DNA of 62,323 nt. It comes from an uncultured Bacteroidales bacterium (GTDB taxonomy: Bacteria; Bacteroidota; Bacteroidia; Bacteroidales; Muribaculaceae). The notes under the pieces are model-generated. The model was not told the DNA's origin. It saw nothing but the letters and a program-made list of their open reading frames with translations, and ran no database searches. Location of the stretch: positions 1 through 62,323 of the forward strand of contig CADAZN010000009.1 of the NCBI GenBank assembly GCA_902792435.1, in the 5' to 3' direction. Shown in pieces: positions 34,648 through 46,695 of this stretch; within the stretch, counting starts at the first letter, position 1; the number at the start of each line of letters is the position of its first letter. The translations under genes and the position numbers were made by a program.

Positions 34648-35268
34648 TTATTCTGTTTCTTTTTGTTCTACATTAGGTTGAACATCATTGGAATCCTCAA
34701 CTTTGGGCTCGGCCTTTGGTTCCTCAACCTTTGGTTCGGGTTTAGGTTCCTGTGCAGCAGGTTTTGCCGCCTCGAGCTTAGGTGCCGGAGCTGGTTTAGG
34801 CTCGGGTGCTGGCTTCTCCTTCTCGGGCAGATAGTTGAGCTGCTTGAGAAGAGCCTCACGACGGAACACCGCCTGCTCAAAGTCGTTGGAGAACTCAATG
34901 GCATCGGTAGGACAAGTGCTCACACAAAGTCCACAGAATGTGCAGCTTCCCAAGTCATACATGTACTTGTCGAGCTTCATCTTCTTCTTGCCATTGGGCA
35001 GATCAACCATACGAGTGATGATTTGGATTGTTCCATTTGGGCAGTTTCGCTCGCAAGTCTTGCAGGCGATGCACTTGTGGTAACCCTCCTCGTCATAGAT
35101 GAACTGCAACGTAGCTCTAAATCTCTCGGGGATTTTCAGCTCAGCCCTATTCTCAGGATACTGCTCGGTGACTTTCTTGGTAAAGAGCTCTTTACCTGTC
35201 ACCTCCATACCCTTGATGAGGCTGTGCGTTCCCTCAAATAGTGAAGAGAAATACTCCTTGATGTTCAT
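34648..35268 (-). CDS. nuoI: Complex I subunit I (2x[4Fe-4S]) with a proline/glutamate/lysine-rich tail
   Basis: The 206-residue iron-sulfur subunit passes electrons toward NuoB. Two ferredoxin motifs are present: CIACKTCERNCP (about 62-73) and CTFCGLCVSTCP (about 105-116). The core ends near residue 145. A low-complexity tail of about 60 residues follows, built from PEPK, PAPA and EEPKAEPK-like repeats; the E. coli homologue lacks such a tail. The gene is 130 bp after atpG, the largest gap in the block, with a hairpin but no recognisable promoter in the gap. It restarts the nuo series after the atp insertion. Confidence 0.95.
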   Translation of the reverse strand: MNIKEYFSSLFEGTHSLIKGMEVTGKELFTKKVTEQYPENRAELKIPERFRATLQFIYDEEGYHKCIACKTCERNCPNGTIQIITRMVDLPNGKKKMKLDKYMYDLGSCTFCGLCVSTCPTDAIEFSNDFEQAVFRREALLKQLNYLPEKEKPAPEPKPAPAPKLEAAKPAAQEPKPEPKVEEPKAEPKVEDSNDVQPNVEQKETE

Positions 35269-35352
35269 ATCATTATGTTTATTTCGGTGCTGTGTTAAAG
35301 CAACACTCTAATAACTACTTTATGCCTTTATTAAAATATTTTGGTGCCGTAT

Positions 35353-35381
35353 AGCGCAAACAGGCATAAACAATTTGCGCT
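35353..35381 (-). other. Hairpin in the atpG-nuoI gap
   Basis: A perfect 8-bp stem (agcgcaaa / tttgcgct) with a 13-nt loop; after a small internal loop the pairing extends outward (tgcc / ggca). No T run follows on the minus strand, so it is unlikely to be a simple terminator. A processing site, mRNA stabiliser or attenuator at the atp/nuo boundary is possible. Confidence 0.6.
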
Positions 35382-35398
35382 GGTGGCATCTATTTCTT

Positions 35399-36286
35399 TT
35401 ATCGTTCAACTTGTCCTCCCAATATGTCGAGAAGCTCGGTCGTGATGCTTTGTTGCCTTAACTTGTTATACTCCAAGTTAAGTTCCTCGAGAAGCTCGGC
35501 GGCATTGTCGCTAGCCGTCTGCATCGCCATCACACGTGAAGCCTGCTCGGAAGCAGTGCTTGACACAAAGATCTCCTGCATGGTTGAGCGCAGATGCAAT
35601 GGCAGCACACTGTTGAAGATGCTATTGGCATCGGGCTCAAAGATGCAAGGGCTCGCGGCGGCCTTTGGATCGACGTTCTGAGCCAAAGCCTCGGCGCTGA
35701 GTGGCAACAACTGCTCTTGCTGCATCACTTGACGGCTGGAGCTCACATATTGCATATAGGCAACGTCCACACGGTCGTAAACGTGGTCGACAAAGCGGCT
35801 GCGCAACAATTCGGTGAAATCGGTGAGTTGCTCCATAGTGCTGCGAGTGCTCATGTAAGGTACACTCTCAACCTTGAGGCTGCGCGACTCAATCTTTTGA
35901 ACAGCCTTCATCATCTTCTTTCCAATAGGTATCACAGTGATTACCACATTCTTTCCATACTGCTTGCGCAAATTCTCGATCGCTATGAGCAGTTGCTTGA
36001 AGATGTTGATATTGAATGCTCCACACAAGCCGTCGTCGCTTCCGTAGGCCACAAGTGCCACACTCTTCACTTCGCGCGACTCGATTAAGGGCGACGAGAA
36101 TTCCTGGTCGGTGACGAGCAGGTGGCTGAGCACGTTACGCACCATGCCACGATAGGGCTTGAGGCGCTGCAACATGCCAACTGCCTTGTGCATCTTGGCC
36201 GACGAAATCATTTTCATCGCGCTCGTAGTCTTCTCGGTCGAAGCTACCGAGCTAATGCGTCCTTTAAGTTCTCGAAGTGTTGCCAT
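35399..36286 (-). CDS. atpG: ATP synthase F1 gamma subunit
   Basis: The 295-residue central-stalk subunit has the N-terminal coiled-coil motif RISSVASTEKTTSAMKMISS and the C-terminal helix ASRVMAMQTASDNAAELLEEL...YNKLRQ, which turn inside the alpha-beta hexamer. The Rossmann-like middle region is present. It is the last atp gene of the block, 22 bp after atpA. Confidence 0.95.
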   Translation of the reverse strand: MATLRELKGRISSVASTEKTTSAMKMISSAKMHKAVGMLQRLKPYRGMVRNVLSHLLVTDQEFSSPLIESREVKSVALVAYGSDDGLCGAFNINIFKQLLIAIENLRKQYGKNVVITVIPIGKKMMKAVQKIESRSLKVESVPYMSTRSTMEQLTDFTELLRSRFVDHVYDRVDVAYMQYVSSSRQVMQQEQLLPLSAEALAQNVDPKAAASPCIFEPDANSIFNSVLPLHLRSTMQEIFVSSTASEQASRVMAMQTASDNAAELLEELNLEYNKLRQQSITTELLDILGGQVER

Positions 36287-36308
36287 TTATAAGCTAAAAA
36301 CTTAAAAA

Positions 36309-37886
36309 TCAAACTTTATACTTACCTGCTATCTCGGCCGCAGCATCTTTGAGCTTGCCCATCACGTCGTCATCGATTTTGCCGCTCTTGAGCACATCGA
36401 GAACGTCGGCTTGATGCTTGGCATGCAAGTATTGTATGAGCAACTGCTCAAACTCGGCGACCTTATCCATTGGCACATTCTCAAGCAGGCCGTTAACACC
36501 GCAGTAAATTACTGCAATCTGCTCCTCAACGGGAACAGGCAAGTATTGCGGCTGAACAAGCAATCGCTCGTTCTTGCGACCAGTATCGATGGTGCGTGCG
36601 GTTACGGGGTCGATATCGCCACCAAACTTGGTGAACGACTCCAGTTCACGGAACTGTGCTTGAGCAATCTTGAGCGTACCAGCCACCTTCTTCATCGCCT
36701 TGATTTGGGCGTTACCACCCACACGCGACACCGAGATACCCACATTCACCGCTGGACGAATACCATTGTTGAACAACGCCGTCTCGAGGTAAATCTGACC
36801 GTCGGTAATAGAAATTACGTTGGTGGGAATATAGGCACTCACATCGCCCGCTTGGGTTTCAATGATGGGAAGCGCTGTTAGCGAGCCACCACCCTTCACC
36901 TTGCCCTTCAAAGCAGCAGGAAGGTCGTTCATCGCCTCGGCAACCTTTTGGTTCTCGTTAATCTTGGCTGCACGCTCAAGCAAACGGCTGTGCAGGTAGA
37001 AGATATCGCCTGGATAAGCCTCACGTCCCGATGGGCGCTTGAGAATCAGCGAGATCTCGCGGTAGGCAACAGCCTGCTTCGATAGGTCGTCATATACCAC
37101 CAATGCATCACGGCCTGTGTCACGGAAGTACTCACCAATGGCAGCACCGGCAAAAGGAGCATAGTAACGCATCGACGCCGAATCGGCAGCTGTAGCAGCA
37201 ATCACCACGCTGTAAGGCATAGCGCCATGCTGGTTGAGCTGGTTGACAAGAGCAGCTACAGTTGAAGCCTTCTGGCCAATAGCCACATAGATACAGTATA
37301 CTGGTTTTCCTGCTTCGTAACCTGCTTTCTGATTGATTATAGTGTCGACAGCAATCGCGGTCTTACCAATCTGGCGGTCACCGATGATGAGCTCACGCTG
37401 GCCACGGCCAATGGGAATCATCGAGTCGATGGCCTTGAGACCAGTCTGCAGCGGCTGATTCACTGGCTGACGGAAGATAACACCAGGAGCCTTGCGCTCA
37501 AGAGGTAATCGCACGAGCTCGCCCTCGATTGGCCCCTTGCCGTCGAGTGGCTCACCAAGGACGTTGATAACACGTCCTAACAGTCCCTCGCCCACGGGAA
37601 TCGAAGCGATTTCTCCAGTGCGTCGCACCTTCATACCCTCGGCAACGCTGTCGACTTTGTCCATAAGAATCACACCCACGTTGCTCTCCTCAAGGTTCAT
37701 GGCAACGCCTGTAACTCCATTCTCAAACTCGACAAGCTCGTTGGCCTCGACGTTCTCCAGTCCGTAGACGTGAGCCACGCCGTCGCCCACCTCAAGCACT
37801 GTGCCAACCTCCTCAAACGACACCTTGCTCTCAATGTCGCTCAGTTGCTGTTTCAGTATTTCAGATATTTCACTTGGGTTTATCAT
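36309..37886 (-). CDS. atpA: ATP synthase F1 alpha subunit
   Basis: The 525 residues include the P-loop [11 protein letters not shown] (about 170-180), the conserved [17 protein letters not shown] and the alpha/beta signature [17 protein letters not shown] with the arginine finger nearby. It provides the non-catalytic nucleotide sites of F1. It begins 10 bp after atpH and keeps the Bacteroidota order H-A-G. Confidence 0.97.
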   Translation of the reverse strand: MINPSEISEILKQQLSDIESKVSFEEVGTVLEVGDGVAHVYGLENVEANELVEFENGVTGVAMNLEESNVGVILMDKVDSVAEGMKVRRTGEIASIPVGEGLLGRVINVLGEPLDGKGPIEGELVRLPLERKAPGVIFRQPVNQPLQTGLKAIDSMIPIGRGQRELIIGDRQIGKTAIAVDTIINQKAGYEAGKPVYCIYVAIGQKASTVAALVNQLNQHGAMPYSVVIAATAADSASMRYYAPFAGAAIGEYFRDTGRDALVVYDDLSKQAVAYREISLILKRPSGREAYPGDIFYLHSRLLERAAKINENQKVAEAMNDLPAALKGKVKGGGSLTALPIIETQAGDVSAYIPTNVISITDGQIYLETALFNNGIRPAVNVGISVSRVGGNAQIKAMKKVAGTLKIAQAQFRELESFTKFGGDIDPVTARTIDTGRKNERLLVQPQYLPVPVEEQIAVIYCGVNGLLENVPMDKVAEFEQLLIQYLHAKHQADVLDVLKSGKIDDDVMGKLKDAAAEIAGKYKV

Positions 37887-37896
37887 CTCACTCTTA

Positions 37897-38436
37897 TTAA
37901 CTTAGGAGTTTTAAACGCAATTTTTCTAATTGACTTCTCACCGATGCGTCAAGCACTCGTGAATCGACACTGACCGTGAAGCCACCAATGAGGTCGGGGT
38001 TGACACTCTTGGTGAGCTCTATAGTCTTGCCTCCAAGCTGCTCTTTTACTACATCGACGATATTTTGTATCTCGTCATCACCAAGATTAGTGGCAGTGAC
38101 GACCTCAACTTTTGCTATACCGTTAAGCTCTCTATACTGTTTCATAAAAGCTAGAGCTATGGGTCGCAAGAAGTCGATACGGTTGTTCTTGATAACCAAC
38201 TCCATGAACCTCGACGACGTTGAGTCGTCCTTTGCCCCCGAAGCCGCACACAGCAGTTTAAGCTTATCGGCAATAGGCAAGAACGGATTGTTAACAGCTT
38301 TTTTCAAACCAGCCTCAGCCGCGTAGGCAACATCAAGCTGTTTCATCTCTTGATATACAACAGCTGTGTCGTCACGCTCCTGTGAGAGCTTGAAAAGCGC
38401 TTTAGCATATCGGTTTGGAATAAGTCCGTCGTTCAT
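37897..38436 (-). CDS. atpH: ATP synthase F1 delta subunit (OSCP)
   Basis: The 179 residues begin [19 protein letters not shown], the conserved N-terminal helix that caps F1. They end with the OSCP signature region [29 protein letters not shown]. It links F1 to the peripheral stalk. It lies 8 bp after atpF and 10 bp before atpA. Confidence 0.95.
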   Translation of the reverse strand: MNDGLIPNRYAKALFKLSQERDDTAVVYQEMKQLDVAYAAEAGLKKAVNNPFLPIADKLKLLCAASGAKDDSTSSRFMELVIKNNRIDFLRPIALAFMKQYRELNGIAKVEVVTATNLGDDEIQNIVDVVKEQLGGKTIELTKSVNPDLIGGFTVSVDSRVLDASVRSQLEKLRLKLLS

Positions 38437-38444
38437 TGCGGTGA

Positions 38445-38942
38445 TTAGTTTCTTGATTCAACCTCGTTAAGTAGTTTCTTCACCAGGTCGCGCTGAGCCT
38501 GGTCATCGCTCATGTTTCGGCGAATCACCTGCTCGGCAATCTCCAGTGCATAGGCACCAACATCCTGGCGCAGCTGATGCTCACTCTCCTTACGCGATTG
38601 TTCTATCGACAATTGAGCGGCATCAGTAACTTTCTTAGCCTCGACAGCAGCCTCGGCCTTAGCCTGCTCGATGATTTCGGTTTTCATCTTGGCTGCGTCG
38701 CGCAAAATGTCGGCCTGCTGCTTGCGAGCGTCGGCTACAAGAGCGTCGGCGTCGCGCTTGGCATTGTCAAGCTTCGACTTAGCTTCCTGTGCATAGGCCA
38801 CACCTTTATCTATCAAGGCAGCACGTTCGTCCATGCTCTTGATGATAAAAGGCCAAACCCATTTTGCCAGGATGAAGTAGAGGCAAGCAAATGCCAAAAA
38901 CATCCAGAACACCAGGCCAAATTCAGGCTTAAACAGTTCCAT
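38445..38942 (-). CDS. atpF: ATP synthase Fo subunit b
   Basis: The 165 residues have an N-terminal membrane span (FGLVFWMFLAFACLYFILAKWVW) followed by a long charged coiled coil (residues about 35-160, rich in A, K, E and D), the peripheral stalk. The length is typical. It lies 27 bp after atpE. Confidence 0.93.
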   Translation of the reverse strand: MELFKPEFGLVFWMFLAFACLYFILAKWVWPFIIKSMDERAALIDKGVAYAQEAKSKLDNAKRDADALVADARKQQADILRDAAKMKTEIIEQAKAEAAVEAKKVTDAAQLSIEQSRKESEHQLRQDVGAYALEIAEQVIRRNMSDDQAQRDLVKKLLNEVESRN

Positions 38943-38969
38943 CTAAAAACCTTTCTTTTAAAAGGGTTA

Positions 38970-40351
<1,382 letters not shown>

Positions 40352-40375
40352 AAAAGAGAGTTATAATCCATTATA

Positions 40376-40609
40376 TCAGTAAAGACACACACTCACAACA
40401 TTATCTTTAACGTCGACAATGCCGCCTTTTATCTCTCGCTCCTCGGTTGCCTCACCAACCACATAACTCATGGTGCCTGGCACCAGCGACGAGATTAGTG
40501 CAGCATGATTATTGAGAATCTGGAAAGAGCCTAACGCTCCAGGCAAAGTTACTTGGTCTACTTCGCCCTCAAATTCGATTTGCTCAGCCGAGATAATTTT
40601 CAGTGTCAT
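40376..40609 (-). CDS. atpC: ATP synthase F1 epsilon subunit, short form
   Basis: At 77 residues only the N-terminal beta-sandwich is present (LKIISAEQIEFEGEVDQVTL, PGALGSFQILNNHAALISSL). The C-terminal helical hairpin that inhibits ATP hydrolysis in E. coli (138 aa) is missing. The short form is common in Bacteroidota. It lies 39 bp after atpD. Confidence 0.92.
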   Translation of the reverse strand: MTLKIISAEQIEFEGEVDQVTLPGALGSFQILNNHAALISSLVPGTMSYVVGEATEEREIKGGIVDVKDNVVSVCLY

Positions 40610-40648
40610 AGTGTCTTTGAGTTGTCAGTTTTTCGTTTTTGATTTCTT

Positions 40649-42163
<1,515 letters not shown>

Positions 42164-42193
42164 TTATTTATGCTGTATTGTTTTATTACGATA

Positions 42194-43276
42194 TTATCCT
42201 GCAAAATGCCATCCCATGCTCACGATTACAGCCATAAGCACTAGGTTGAAGAGCCCTATGGGCATCAGGTAGCGCCACTCCAAGGCAAGCATCTGGTCGA
42301 TGCGCACACGTGGGAACGACCACTTGAACCAGATGATGATGAACGACACGAATATCGCCTTGCCCAAGAACCACAATGTGGGAGGTATGTAATCCATCAC
42401 GGCGTTGAAACCGTCCCAACCGCTCACGTGCAATGGCATCCAGCCACCCAAGAAGAGCAACGAAGCGATACCCGACACGATAAACAGGTTCAGATACTCG
42501 GCAAGATAGAAGAAGCCAAAGTGGATACCCGAATACTCGGTGTGATAACCTGCAGTGAGCTCGTGCTCTGCCTCAGGAAGGTCGAATGGGCCACGGTTGG
42601 TCTCGGCAGTAGCTGCAATTACATAGATGATGAAAGCGATGATTGCAGGAATGTGGCCAGTGAAGATGAACCATCCATTCTGCTGTGCCTCAACAAGACC
42701 TGTCACGCTCATGGTGCCAGCAAGGCACACGATGGTGAGCATGGCGATGCCTATCGAGAGCTCATAGCTAATCATCTGGGCACCACTACGCATGGCACCA
42801 ATCATTGTGTATTTGCTATTGCTCGACCAGCCAGCAAGCAGGATTCCAACCACGCCAAGCGACGACACGGCGGTCATAAAGAACACGCCAATGTTGAAGT
42901 CAATGGCCTGCAGACCCTTACCCCAAGGAAGGCATGCAAAAACTACCACCGATGCAACCAACACGAAGTAGGGAGCCAACTTGTGGAGGAAATTATCGGT
43001 CTTCCACAGCCCCACCACTTCCTTGATGAGCATCTTGATAACGTCGGCAAAAATCTGCAATGAGCCCCATGGTCCCACACGCAGTGGGCCGCGACGGCAC
43101 TGGAACCAAGCGCATACCCATCGTTCATACATGATGTAGAACATCGCCAGCACGGTATAGGCGAGCAGCAGTAACACTGCTACAATCACACACTCGATAG
43201 TCGTGGCCAGCCATTGCGGCATCACGCCAAGGAGCAGGTCGTTAAACCAATTGGTGACTACACTGAAGTCAAACAT
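42194..43276 (-). CDS. nuoH: Complex I subunit H (quinone-site membrane subunit)
   Basis: The 360 residues have eight or nine membrane spans and the conserved loop FDLPEAEHELTAGYHTEYS that lines the quinone chamber entrance. RVRIDQMLALEWRYLMPIG near the end is typical. It links the hydrophilic arm to the membrane arm. It lies 56 bp after nuoCD. The next gene is atpD rather than the expected nuoI. Confidence 0.96.
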   Translation of the reverse strand: MFDFSVVTNWFNDLLLGVMPQWLATTIECVIVAVLLLLAYTVLAMFYIMYERWVCAWFQCRRGPLRVGPWGSLQIFADVIKMLIKEVVGLWKTDNFLHKLAPYFVLVASVVVFACLPWGKGLQAIDFNIGVFFMTAVSSLGVVGILLAGWSSNSKYTMIGAMRSGAQMISYELSIGIAMLTIVCLAGTMSVTGLVEAQQNGWFIFTGHIPAIIAFIIYVIAATAETNRGPFDLPEAEHELTAGYHTEYSGIHFGFFYLAEYLNLFIVSGIASLLFLGGWMPLHVSGWDGFNAVMDYIPPTLWFLGKAIFVSFIIIWFKWSFPRVRIDQMLALEWRYLMPIGLFNLVLMAVIVSMGWHFAG

Positions 43277-43332
43277 AATCTATATATATAATATGTGTGT
43301 TTATAATCTTTTTCTTTTCTCGGAAGCTATTA

Positions 43333-44982
43333 TTACCTGTCGATGTCGGGAATCACATAGTCAATCGACGCTGTGATGGTAATAAGGTCGGCTATCAGGT
43401 TATCCTTGCAAGTGAGGTCAACTACACCCACTAGGTTAAAGCAAGGACTCTGGAAGTGCAGACGGTAAGGCTTCTGGAAGGGCTTTGGATCGCCATCGCT
43501 CTCCAGATAAACACCAAAGGCGCCACGACTTCCCTCTACCTGCTGATACCAGTGACCTGCAGGAAGCTTGATGAGCTTGGGAACCTTGGCGATGTACTCG
43601 CCCTCGATACCCTCTTTCTCAAGCATGTCGCAGCACTGACGCAGTATCTTTATGCTCTCTTCCATCTCCTTCATACGCACCATGTAGCGGTCCATAGAGT
43701 CACCAGTCTCGTACATTACCTCATCAAACTCAACTTCATTGTAGAGTGAATAAGGATGGCACTTGCGAACGTCGCAGTGGTGACCACTAGCGCGTCCCGA
43801 AGGACCAGTGATAGCATAGTTAATAGCATCTTCTTTGCTCAGATTGCCCACTCCCACCATTCGGTTGCGAGCAATGATATTGCCAGTGAAGAGCTTGTGA
43901 TATTCTTTAAGTTTCTCGGTCACAGTGTCGCACACGTTGCGCACGTCGTTGATAAACTCAGGATGAACGTCGGCCTTTACACCACCTATGGTGAGGTAGC
44001 TCATAGACATGCGGGCGCCGCAAGTCTTATCGAAGATGTCATAAATCAACTCACGCTCACGGAATCCATAGAAGAACGCTGTTGTAGCACCCTGGTCCAT
44101 AGTCAAACAGCCATAGCTCAGCAAGTGGCTCGAGAGGCGCATCAGCTCGTCCATCATCATGCGGATAAGCTCAGCGCGATGAGGAACCTCAAGGCCCATA
44201 GCCTTCTCAATGCACAAGCACAGGCAGTGGCGGTTGATATGGGCCGACATATAGTCTAAGCGCTCGGTGTAAAGCAGGGTCTGTGAATAAGTGAGGCTCT
44301 CACACATCTTCTCAATGCCTCGATGAATGTATCCGCTCACCACGTCAACTTTCTTTACCAACTCACCCTCGATTGATGCACGATAACGCATCACACCGTG
44401 AGTTGAAGGATGCTGAGGACCAACATTGATGACATACTCGTCATCACCAAACACCTTGCCATCGATTCGAGTAACGTTGCCGTTCTCATCTTCCACCAGG
44501 CGATAGGTGTTGTCTTCGTTCTCCTCATCCTCGAGGCGCAGTGGGTTCTTCTCGGGATCATCGTCATAGTCCTTGCGCAAGGGGTAGCCTACCCAGTCGT
44601 TGCGCAAGAAGAAGCGACGCATATCAGGATGGTTGATAAACTCGATGCCGTAGAAGTCATACACCTCGCGCTCCTGATAATTGGCAACTGCCCACAGGTC
44701 GCTAACGCTGTGCAAACGAGGCTGCTCACGATCGGTAGTAGCGACCTTGACGTGTATCATCTCCTGAGTCTCGGTATTGGTCAAGTAATACATCACTCCA
44801 AGCTCCTCTTTCCAGTCAACACCTACGAGTGCTGTCAAGTAGTCGAAATGAAGCTCTTCCTTGAGCGATTTTGCAAGAGCGTGCCACTGTGCATCGGGCA
44901 CGGTAACCAGCAAGAACTCGCCGCTGGCATCGCATTGAGCCTCGGGACATAGCTTACCGATTTTTTCTTGTATATCTGCCAT
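43333..44982 (-). CDS. nuoCD: Complex I fused subunit CD
   Basis: The 549 residues combine NuoC (about 1-145; LTALVGVDWKEELGVMYYL, REVYDFYGIEFINHPDMRR) and NuoD (about 175-549; NVGPQHPSTHGVMRY, QTLLYTERLDYMS, GVGNLSKEDAINY, ending SIDYVIPDIDR). The fusion is usual in Bacteroidota. NuoD forms the quinone site with NuoB. It lies 29 bp after nuoB. Confidence 0.96.
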   Translation of the reverse strand: MADIQEKIGKLCPEAQCDASGEFLLVTVPDAQWHALAKSLKEELHFDYLTALVGVDWKEELGVMYYLTNTETQEMIHVKVATTDREQPRLHSVSDLWAVANYQEREVYDFYGIEFINHPDMRRFFLRNDWVGYPLRKDYDDDPEKNPLRLEDEENEDNTYRLVEDENGNVTRIDGKVFGDDEYVINVGPQHPSTHGVMRYRASIEGELVKKVDVVSGYIHRGIEKMCESLTYSQTLLYTERLDYMSAHINRHCLCLCIEKAMGLEVPHRAELIRMMMDELMRLSSHLLSYGCLTMDQGATTAFFYGFRERELIYDIFDKTCGARMSMSYLTIGGVKADVHPEFINDVRNVCDTVTEKLKEYHKLFTGNIIARNRMVGVGNLSKEDAINYAITGPSGRASGHHCDVRKCHPYSLYNEVEFDEVMYETGDSMDRYMVRMKEMEESIKILRQCCDMLEKEGIEGEYIAKVPKLIKLPAGHWYQQVEGSRGAFGVYLESDGDPKPFQKPYRLHFQSPCFNLVGVVDLTCKDNLIADLITITASIDYVIPDIDR

Positions 44983-45011
44983 ATATAATAATGTGTATAT
45001 GTTATTTCTTA

Positions 45012-45614
45012 TTATTCTGAAGTCTCACTGCTCTTGCCAAAGAACTTCTTGCGGCTCTCCTTGCGGTTAACACCACCAAAGAACTTCTGCACCTTGATCT
45101 TGCGTTGTAGCTGCATAAGGGCATAGAACATTGCCTCGGGACGAGGAGGACAACCAGGAAGATAAACATCTACTGGGATAATCTCGTCGATGCCCTTAAC
45201 TACGCAATAGCTGTTCTTGAAAGGACCACCACTAACGGTGCACGCGCCACAAGCAATAACATACTTGGGCTCGGCCATCTGCTCATAGAGGCGCTTCAAG
45301 GCTGGTGCCATACGGTAGGTAATAGTGCCCTGGCACATGATGTAGTCGGCCTGACGTGGTGAGTTGCGGGCCACCTCAAAGCCAAAGCGGGCCATATCGT
45401 AGCGCGCTGCTCCAAGGCACATGAACTCGATGGCGCAACAGCTGGTACCAAAGCAGAATGGCCACAGAGAGTTGCTGATACCCCAATTTATCAACTGGTC
45501 GAGCTTGCCAACAACCACGTTGGTGCCGCTGGCATTTAACTCCTGCACGAGCTGGTCGATATACTCGTTGTCCTTGAAGTCCTCGTGCTTCATGCTCTTG
45601 ATCTTTACTTCCAT
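45012..45614 (-). CDS. nuoB: Complex I subunit B ([4Fe-4S] cluster N2)
   Basis: The 200 residues contain the tandem cysteines of cluster N2 in FGTSCCAIEFMCLGAARYD, plus GACTVSGGPFKNSYCVV and VYLPGCPPRPEAMFYAL. This is the terminal cluster that reduces quinone. It overlaps nuoA by 10 bp, so translation is coupled. The short basic C-terminal extension (NRKESRKKFFGKSSETSE) is unremarkable. Confidence 0.96.
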   Translation of the reverse strand: MEVKIKSMKHEDFKDNEYIDQLVQELNASGTNVVVGKLDQLINWGISNSLWPFCFGTSCCAIEFMCLGAARYDMARFGFEVARNSPRQADYIMCQGTITYRMAPALKRLYEQMAEPKYVIACGACTVSGGPFKNSYCVVKGIDEIIPVDVYLPGCPPRPEAMFYALMQLQRKIKVQKFFGGVNRKESRKKFFGKSSETSE

Positions 45615-45973
45615 CGCAGTGCTCCTTTCTTCCAGGCATAAGCCAGACCTAAAACAAGTATAAACAAGAATGTTCCCACAGCAAGCAGTGCCGTAGAGCC
45701 TATCGTCTTAGCAATCGATGCCCATGGGAACAGGAAAACTGTCTCCACGTCAAACATCAGAAACAGGATTGCAAACAAATAGTAACCCACATGGAACTGT
45801 GCCATGCTTTCACCACGAGTGGGAATACCACACTCATAGGTCTCACCCTTGCGCTTGGTGAAGCTGCGAGGACCTATCAATCGGGCTATAAGCAATGCGG
45901 CAAACACCAGCACAACGCCGGTGAGCACCGCTGTAATAGCCAGTGTAGTATTTTGAATACCAAGTAAAACCAT
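45605..45973 (-). CDS. nuoA: Complex I subunit A
   Basis: The 122 residues form three membrane spans. The conserved loop YECGIPTRGESMAQFHVGYY and the FLMFDVETVFLFPWA span are diagnostic. It is the first gene of the nuo-atp-nuo block. A promoter box (TATATTTG) lies about 265 nt upstream, so the leader is long. No nuoE, nuoF or nuoG occurs in the window, so the electron donor is probably not NADH directly, as in other Bacteroidota. Confidence 0.95.
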   Translation of the reverse strand: MVLLGIQNTTLAITAVLTGVVLVFAALLIARLIGPRSFTKRKGETYECGIPTRGESMAQFHVGYYLFAILFLMFDVETVFLFPWASIAKTIGSTALLAVGTFLFILVLGLAYAWKKGALRWK

Positions 45974-46237
45974 AAAAATAACTGTTTATGTGGTTAATTA
46001 TTATTTCCAAAAAATTAAAAAGAGCCGATGCTAGCAGCTGTATCTCAGCCTTGCAACATGGCTCGATAAAATCATGTGTAAAAACAAGAGAGCACAATAA
46101 CACACGCTTGGCGACATGCATCAAGCTTAAGTTTAAAATCATTATTTAAGGCTTCTCTCATTAATTGCAATTAATTCTTGCCAAGCACACAGAGCTACAC
46201 ATAACCTAAATCAGTTCTTCTGGGTGCTTTTGCGGTG

Positions 46238-46245
46238 CAAATATA
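46238..46245 (-). promoter_or_regulatory. -7 box of the nuo-atp-nuo operon
   Basis: TATATTTG on the minus strand, about 265 nt before the nuoA ATG. The -33 side is AT-rich without a clean TTTG. Confidence 0.55.
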
Positions 46246-46348
46246 GTAATATTTTTTTAATAATAAAACTTATTATAGAATATAGTTATTAACAAGTAAA
46301 CTTTAATCCCATAATAGACAACGTGAAAAACAAATAAAAAAATTATTG

Positions 46349-46379
46349 TTTGTGATTTCAACTTTTTTATATATATTTG
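46349..46379 (+). promoter_or_regulatory. Upstream promoter on the M23 peptidase side
   Basis: TTTG (46349-46352), 19 bp, TATATTTG (46372-46379). It lies about 315 nt before the peptidase start, ahead of a second box at 46556. Confidence 0.65.
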
Positions 46380-46555
46380 CATTCTGCATTAAAAAGCACA
46401 AAAAAGCAGGGTCTCAGGCTCGTGATTTAAGCACCGAAAAAGCCTCTATTGACAAAGCGTTGTTTAACAGTGAGTTATGAATTTATTTTTAGATATAGAG
46501 ACACATTTTTACACTTTTTATCACGAATTATTGCTTCTATGTCGTAATAAATGCC

Positions 46556-46563
46556 TACTTTTG
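46556..46563 (+). promoter_or_regulatory. Proximal -7 box of the M23 peptidase gene
   Basis: TACTTTTG about 130 nt before the ATG at 46696. A TTG lies 22 bp upstream of it (46531-46533). Confidence 0.6.
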
Positions 46564-46695
46564 TGCGTTCAAATTTATGTAGTGACCCATTTTTGAGGTC
46601 AACAAGAAGCTCGAGAACAGGCTTTACAAACTGTGTCTGAACTCTCCACAACATACTATTTTTTTATGCTTCTTGAAATTTTTAAAAAGAAAGAT

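Larger units (their letters stand above)
45974..46695. other. Divergent regulatory region between nuoA and the M23 peptidase gene
   Basis: About 720 bases hold the nuoA promoter (minus) and two plus-strand promoters (46349-46379 and 46556-46563), with no further gene visible. Between the two plus promoters is a stretch able to fold (aggct...agcct near 46411-46454), which could be the 5' leader of the peptidase mRNA or a small RNA. Evidence for a separate RNA is only the promoter and the fold. Confidence 0.5.

Noticed and set aside
35269-35398. Separate promoter for nuoI-N
   Set aside because: No TAnnTTTG box with a TTG at suitable spacing was found on the minus strand in this gap.
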